This document shows, piece by piece, positions 14,700-17,467 of a DNA stretch of 17,467 nt (position 1 is the stretch's first letter; every line of letters begins with the position of its first letter). Under the pieces are notes generated by a model, which worked only from the letters and a program-made list of their open reading frames with translations, was not told the origin of the DNA and ran no database searches. The position numbers and the translations under genes are program-made. The stretch spans positions 1 to 17,467 of the forward strand of contig JAFAFN010000271.1 in NCBI GenBank assembly GCA_023423475.1. Direction: 5' to 3'. The DNA comes from Actinomycetes bacterium (GTDB taxonomy: Bacteria > Actinomycetota > Acidimicrobiia > Acidimicrobiales > Microtrichaceae).

Positions 14700-15617
14700 A
14701 TGAGTGATCTCTCCTCACGTCCCGCGGTCGGGTTCATCGGGCTCGGCAACATCGGTGCGCCGATGGCCAAGCGGCTGCGGGCCTTCCCCGGCGGCCTCGT
14801 GGTGTGCGACGCGCTGCCCGCCGCCGTCGAGCCGTTCGTCGCGAAGGGCGCGACCGCAGCGGCGAACGGTGCCGAGGTCGCCGCGCTCGCCTCGGTCATC
14901 TGCGTCATGGTGCAGAACGAGGCGCAGGTGCGCTCGGTGCTCGAGGGGCCCGACGGCATCCTCGCCACCGCGCTGCCCGGCACGGTCGTGGCGGTGCATT
15001 CGACCATCAGCGCCGAAGGTGCGGTCGCGCTCGCCGAGCTCGCTGCATCGGCGAAGGTCGACCTGGTCGACGCGCCGGTCAGCGGCGGTGCCATCGGTGC
15101 ACACGAGGGCACGCTCGCGGTGATGGTGGGTGGTGCCGACGACGCAGTCGCTCGCTGCGCCCAGGTCTTCGACCACTTCGGTGGGCTGGTGGCCCACATG
15201 GGCCCCGTGGGTGCCGGCACCAGGACGAAGATCGCCCGCAACCTGATCACCTTCGCGAGCTTCGCGGTGGTGGGGGAGGCCCAGCGACTCGCCGAGGCAG
15301 CGGATCTCGACCTCGGCAAGCTCGGCGACGTCGTGCGGCACTCCGACCGGATCACCGGAGGGCCGGGCGCGATCATGCTGCGGTCCACCGCCGGTGAGCT
15401 GCCGGCCGGCGACGGTCTTCGCAGCATCTTCGAGCACACCGCGACGCTCGGCGGCAAGGACCTGGAGCTCGCGGTCCGCATGGCCGACGAGCTCGGCGTC
15501 GACGCGCCGTTCGCCGCGCTCGGTCGGGCGACGCTCGCCGCCGCGCTCGGGCTCGAGCCGTACGAGCCGCCGGCTGCTGCACCACCGACTGCCGTACCAC
15601 CGACCGTGGAGTCCTGA
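14700..15617 (+). CDS. 3-hydroxyisobutyrate dehydrogenase-like enzyme (Rv0770-like)
   Basis: A 305-aa beta-hydroxyacid dehydrogenase. The Rossmann motif is GFIGLGNIG (11-19), the substrate-binding motif is DAPVSGG (124-130), and the catalytic lysine lies in GTRTKIARN (K177, with N181). An Ala/Pro-rich tail of about 15 residues (EPPAAAPPTAVPPTVES) follows the helical domain. GAGGGAGG (14686-14693) is 6 nt before the ATG. Family members (3-HIBDH, tartronate semialdehyde reductase, 6PGDH N-domain) oxidise beta-hydroxyacids with NAD(P)+. It corresponds to Rv0770 in M. tuberculosis (from memory), of unproven function. In this operon it could process a hydroxyacid released late in side-chain or methyl-group oxidation. 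The next gene starts 3 bp after the stop. Confidence 0.9.
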   Translation: MSDLSSRPAVGFIGLGNIGAPMAKRLRAFPGGLVVCDALPAAVEPFVAKGATAAANGAEVAALASVICVMVQNEAQVRSVLEGPDGILATALPGTVVAVHSTISAEGAVALAELAASAKVDLVDAPVSGGAIGAHEGTLAVMVGGADDAVARCAQVFDHFGGLVAHMGPVGAGTRTKIARNLITFASFAVVGEAQRLAEAADLDLGKLGDVVRHSDRITGGPGAIMLRSTAGELPAGDGLRSIFEHTATLGGKDLELAVRMADELGVDAPFAALGRATLAAALGLEPYEPPAAAPPTAVPPTVES

Positions 15618-15620
15618 TCC

Positions 15621-16898
15621 ATGACCCGAGTCCGCCAGCTCGAGGAACTGGATCGCGACGAGCTCGCCGTCCTGTGTCGTGAGTACCTGCTCGCCGGCCA
15701 GCTCATGGACCGCGCCGGCATGCCGCACCTGATCAGCCGCTACGGCCGCGACGAGATGGGCACGATCGCCATCGAGGAGTGGATGGGCGCGAGCCCGATC
15801 TACACCAAGCGCGTGCAGCAGCTGCTCGGGTACTCGGGCGACACGATCGACACGATGTTCAAGGGGCTCCAGCTCGACATCGGCGCGCCGCCGGAGTTCA
15901 TGGACTTCCGGCTGAAGGTCATCGACGACACCCACGGCGAGTTCTGGCTCGACCACTGCGGCGCACTCATGGACGTCGAGCCGATGGGCGACGACTACGT
16001 GCAGACGATGTGCCACACGATCGAGGACCCGACGTTCGACGCGACGGCGATCGCGACGAACCGTCGTGCGAGGATCCGACCGATCCATCGTCCGCCCCGC
16101 GCCCCGGCCGACCGCCACCCGCACTGCCACTGGACCGCGACGATCGACGAGACCGTCGAGCCCTTGCCGGATCCCACCGAGGCGGTCGAGATCATGAGGA
16201 CCCTGCTGGCGGCCTCACCGGTGGCGGAGTTCGAGCCGGCCGGCGAGGGGTGGCAGGACTACTCGGCGCCGATGGACCCGGACCTGCGCCTCGAGAAGTT
16301 CTCGAAGTCGGCCCTCGTCGCACTCGCCCGCGAGATCGCGACCCAGTCGCATCTGCTCACCATGTCGCTGACCGCCTCGGTGCGTCGTCGCCACGGTGCG
16401 GACGACGCCGTCGAGATCGGCTCGCGCCACTTCGCCGGCAGCGTCGGTCTCACGTCGGAGCGACTGCGTGACGCACTGGGGTTCGACCGCTCCATCGCTG
16501 GACTCGCCCAGGTGATCGAGCTGCACCCGGCGTTCCACCCGCGCTCGTACGTGGACGTGGCGGTCGACCTCGACGAGGGCGACGACACGCTGCGGCTCGA
16601 GCTGCGGCCCTGCGCGGCGCTCGACGAGCCGGACCAGCACAACTGGCTGACCCTGCTGGTCGCCGGAGCTGACGACGCGATCTCGACGATGGTCCAGGGA
16701 GTGGACCTGCACTACCGGGCCGAGCGCATCGACGCATCACCCGGTTCGATCGGATCGTGGCGGGTGTGGCGCGCCGACGAGGCGGCGAAGGAGTCGTCGG
16801 ACGTCGCGCTGACCCGCTTCTCGACCGGCTCGACCTTCGAGTTCTCCGAGACCCCGGTCCAGCTCGGTCAGCCGGCGGCCAGGAACTCCATCGCCTGA
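15621..16898 (+). CDS. Uncharacterised protein with two related repeats
   Basis: A 425-aa protein I do not recognise confidently. It starts 3 bp after the HIBDH-like gene, so it is the last gene of the operon. Two halves look homologous: residues about 7-113 and 224-331 align almost without gaps (L-E-x-L...L-x-x-L-x-R-E...LL-GY/ALGF...I...LD/EL...C-x-A-L), with C113 aligning to C331. A Cys/His-rich stretch occurs only in and after repeat 1: D111-H112-C113, C131-H132 and H166-P-H-C-H-W171, suggesting a metal or cofactor site, with repeat 2 possibly structural. No signal peptide or membrane segment is seen. The first half distantly recalls the L-2-amino-thiazoline-4-carboxylic acid hydrolase-like/DUF6125 group, at low confidence. 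Position suggests a role in the same pathway. It overlaps the convergent hydrolase by 31 bp. Confidence 0.75.
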   Translation: MTRVRQLEELDRDELAVLCREYLLAGQLMDRAGMPHLISRYGRDEMGTIAIEEWMGASPIYTKRVQQLLGYSGDTIDTMFKGLQLDIGAPPEFMDFRLKVIDDTHGEFWLDHCGALMDVEPMGDDYVQTMCHTIEDPTFDATAIATNRRARIRPIHRPPRAPADRHPHCHWTATIDETVEPLPDPTEAVEIMRTLLAASPVAEFEPAGEGWQDYSAPMDPDLRLEKFSKSALVALAREIATQSHLLTMSLTASVRRRHGADDAVEIGSRHFAGSVGLTSERLRDALGFDRSIAGLAQVIELHPAFHPRSYVDVAVDLDEGDDTLRLELRPCAALDEPDQHNWLTLLVAGADDAISTMVQGVDLHYRAERIDASPGSIGSWRVWRADEAAKESSDVALTRFSTGSTFEFSETPVQLGQPAARNSIA

Positions 16899-17467
16899 TC
16901 GATCGTGATCGCGCTCGGCAGGTGGCCGGGTTCGGTCTGCACGACGAGCTCGGCGTCAGGCATCGTCGCGGGCATCTGGGCAGCCGCGCCGGCGGGCACC
17001 AAGTCGTCCTCGTCCGAGTGCCAGAGCCGTACGGGCACCCGGACCTCGGACTGCTCGAAGCCCCAGTCGGCGATCTGCAGCTTCGCCTCCCTCGCCGGAC
17101 CCAGACCGTCGTGCGCGAGCGAGGCCCGGATGCCCACCTGCCACGGATCGTCCGGGTCCAACTCCGCCGAGCGCGCACCGAGCATGGCCGTGTAGCCGGC
17201 GGCGACCTCTTCGATCGAGCCGTCCCGATACGCGGCGTACGCCGCTCGTGCCGCGTCGTCGTACGCGTCGAGGAACCGTTCGTCGCAGACCCGCGGCACA
17301 CCGCTGAGCACCGCGACCCGGTCCACTCGTGCGCCGCCGTACGCCGCGAGCGCGTAGGCGTACGGCGCGCCCGCCGACAAACCCAGCACCCCGACGCGAT
17401 CCAGACCGAGGTGGTCGAGCAGCTCGGTCGCCCGGGGAGCCCACTGTGCCACCGACGGCATCTGCAC
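16868..17467 (-). CDS. Alpha/beta hydrolase, partial (5' end outside window)
   Basis: The visible 199 residues are the C-terminal part of an alpha/beta hydrolase. The nucleophile elbow is GLSAGAPYA (Ser in G-x-S-x-G), followed by a helical cap region, then the acid in LWHSDEDDLVP and the catalytic His in EPGHLPS near the end, giving a complete Ser-Asp-His triad. The frame is open to the window edge, so the start and probably 60-90 residues (oxyanion strand and HG motif) lie beyond 17467. It is convergent with the operon, and its last 31 bp overlap the preceding gene's 3' end. It could be an esterase, lactonase or C-C hydrolase. Nothing in the visible part decides the substrate. Confidence 0.87.
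   Translation of the reverse strand: MQMPSVAQWAPRATELLDHLGLDRVGVLGLSAGAPYAYALAAYGGARVDRVAVLSGVPRVCDERFLDAYDDAARAAYAAYRDGSIEEVAAGYTAMLGARSAELDPDDPWQVGIRASLAHDGLGPAREAKLQIADWGFEQSEVRVPVRLWHSDEDDLVPAGAAAQMPATMPDAELVVQTEPGHLPSAITIDQAMEFLAAG

Noticed and set aside
12316..15721. Very long minus-strand open frames opposite the ALDH, SDR and HIBDH genes (12316-14202 and 13721-15721)
   Set aside because: They show no domain motifs and have compositions typical of GC shadow frames, and they lie opposite genes with intact catalytic motifs.
1..17467. Mobile element or horizontally acquired island
   Set aside because: I see no transposase, integrase, tRNA or terminal repeat. GC content and codon usage look even across all three regions.

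Overview
The window is high-GC DNA (about 70% by eye). Genes are tightly packed, starts and stops overlap repeatedly (ATGA, TGATG), and GTG starts occur. The gene families (F420-type LLM oxidoreductase, CYP51 with a 3Fe-4S ferredoxin, CYP123-like P450) point to an actinobacterium. The gene order below matches mycobacteria, but the arrangement differs, so a non-mycobacterial actinobacterium is more likely, possibly Acidimicrobiia or another marine or soil lineage. That placement is inference. I see no RNA genes, insertion sequences, integrases or CRISPR.

Region 1 (1-3936, plus strand) is a drug-efflux style module. It holds a MarR-family repressor with a palindromic operator over its own apparently leaderless promoter, an MFS exporter overlapping it by 4 bp, and a full-length type I ABC exporter half-transporter. 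A degenerate 17-bp tandem repeat lies upstream.

Region 2 (3978-7301, minus strand) holds an APH/ecdysteroid-kinase-like phosphotransferase translationally coupled to an LLM-class F420-dependent oxidoreductase. Upstream of these is a Tat-type lipoprotein intradiol ring-cleavage dioxygenase, divergent from the next region.

Region 3 (7412-16898, plus strand) is the main feature: a ten-gene collinear unit. The order is TetR regulator, CYP123-like P450, SDR, CYP51 (sterol 14-alpha-demethylase family), 3Fe-4S ferredoxin, NTF2/SnoaL-like protein, aldehyde dehydrogenase, second SDR, 3-hydroxyisobutyrate-dehydrogenase-like enzyme, and an unrecognised 425-aa protein. From memory, the first nine correspond to the M. 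tuberculosis Rv0762c-Rv0770 neighbourhood. There they form two divergent arms; here they run in one direction. The likely logic is oxidation of a sterol- or terpenoid-like substrate by two P450s fed by the ferredoxin, with SDRs, ALDH and the HIBDH-like enzyme processing alcohols, aldehydes and acids, all under a TetR regulator whose operator overlaps its start codon. The substrate is unknown.

The last protein of the unit (15621-16898) appears to be an internal duplication, with a Cys/His cluster only in its first repeat. It is the best candidate here for an undescribed enzyme. The window ends in a convergent, partial alpha/beta hydrolase (minus strand) that overlaps it by 31 bp.
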